DNA of 64,000 bases from Acetobacter conturbans. Its GTDB lineage: Bacteria; Pseudomonadota; Alphaproteobacteria; Acetobacterales; Acetobacteraceae. Positions within the stretch are counted from its first letter, which is position 1; the number at the start of each line of letters is the position of its first letter. A program made the position numbers and the translations under genes. This document shows positions 63,551 to 64,000 of this stretch, piece by piece. The stretch covers positions 1 to 64,000 of the forward strand of contig NZ_WOSY01000005.1 of assembly GCF_011516755.1 (NCBI RefSeq), in the 5' to 3' direction. The notes below the pieces were generated by a model. It worked only from the letters and a program-made list of their open reading frames with translations. It ran no database searches and was not told where the DNA came from.

Positions 63551-63778
63551 CGTTCCCGCCGGCAGCCACCGCGCCATCCCATCCGATCCGACCGCCGGAT
63601 GGAGCATGGAGACACGAACATACACATGAAGGGGACAGACCTATCACGACCTAACCATGCTGCAAAACCGGGAGAGACAACACGCGCCCCGACCCTGTCG
63701 TGCCCCTCGGCAACGGGCTTTCAATCAACGGGCGAACAGGAAGCCGGCAGCGCTCCCATAATGGGTAATGGACTGGAA

Positions 63779-64000
63779 TCATTCGTTGTCCGGTGTCGCC
63801 TCTTCTTCAACAATCACCCCATCCTGCTCTTCCACCGGTTGCGACGGGCGCAGGGCCAGCAGGTCAATGCCATTCTCGAAGGGTTTTTTCGGGGAGGTCG
63901 GCATGTCGCCCATCAGTTCCTCCCGGCGCGGCAGGTCATTCAGGCTTTTCAGACCGAAATGGCGCAGGAAGTCGGGCGTGGTGCCCCACAGAACGGGCCG
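63779..64000 (-). CDS. scpB: Segregation and condensation protein ScpB, C-terminal part
   Basis: The last 73 codons of an open frame enter from the window edge. RPVLWGTTPDFLRHFGLKSL and NDLPRREEL are the end of the second winged-helix domain of ScpB. A poorly conserved acidic tail follows. ScpB works with SMC and ScpA in chromosome segregation. The N-terminal part lies outside the window. The scpB-tatB-tatC-serS order is common in this family of bacteria. Confidence 0.92.
   Translation of the reverse strand, partial: RPVLWGTTPDFLRHFGLKSLNDLPRREELMGDMPTSPKKPFENGIDLLALRPSQPVEEQDGVIVEEEATPDNE

Overview
This 64 kb window is a bacterial chromosome segment, moderately GC-rich, with tightly packed and often overlapping genes. 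The gene content points to an acetic acid bacterium (Acetobacteraceae, Alphaproteobacteria). The evidence is an incomplete regulatory PTS (short HprK, RapZ, EIIA-Man-like protein, HPr, EI), an alphaproteobacterial LexA box (GAAC-N7-GAAC), an FNR-type regulator with its target boxes, ccm-type cytochrome c maturation, cytochrome bc1 genes, and an scpB-tatB-tatC-serS block. The genus cannot be fixed from sequence reading alone.

Layout. 0-5.3 kb: guanine deaminase, an inward-rectifier type K+ channel, a glycosyltransferase followed at once by a 161-bp MITE-like element, then EVE-domain and YciI proteins. 5.5-10.9 kb: the cytochrome c maturation genes ccmC-D-E-F-G-H-I. 11.1-13.8 kb: metX-metW and a BadF-type kinase. 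14-18.5 kb: an RhlE-like helicase with a candidate leader ORF, ybaK, a lysozyme-like gene and cvpA. 18.6-24.6 kb: purF, nitronate monooxygenase, a glycosyltransferase and ilvD. 24.6-27.1 kb: a small accessory island with a Panacea-domain gene overlapping an unrecognised partner gene (candidate toxin-antitoxin pair) and a phosphatase gene broken by a stop codon. Related GC hairpins lie at both edges of the island. 27.1-34.5 kb: a two-domain glycosyltransferase, a RidA-like protein and the hprK-rapZ-EIIA-ptsH-ptsI operon. 34.6-41.4 kb: a His-rich secreted peptide, a TctC-like protein, hemF, lexA, a nucleoside hydrolase, and sseA-metC. 41.4-50.2 kb: an XRE regulator, an AI-2E family permease, an EEP-family hydrolase, ompW-hemN downstream of an FNR box, fnr itself, a papain-like peptidase and mtnP. 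50.1-55.6 kb: cytochrome c1 and b without an adjacent Rieske gene, threonine aldolase, folD and an AGE-family isomerase. 55.6-60.8 kb: an SDR, the acoABC acetoin dehydrogenase genes and a divergent, shortened AcoR-like regulator. 60.9-64 kb: serS, tatC, tatB and the 3' end of scpB.

Themes. Respiration and haem are linked: ccm genes, bc1 subunits, hemF (aerobic), hemN (anaerobic) and FNR control. Sulfur amino-acid metabolism is spread over metX/metW, metC/sseA and mtnP. The most unusual items are the Panacea gene pair, an EIIA-Man homologue whose phospho-accepting histidine is glutamine, the nonsense-interrupted phosphatase gene, the AcoR-like regulator without its AAA+ domain, the petBC pair without petA, the MITE, and the possible leader ORF in front of the helicase. 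No rRNA, tRNA, CRISPR array or complete insertion sequence was seen.
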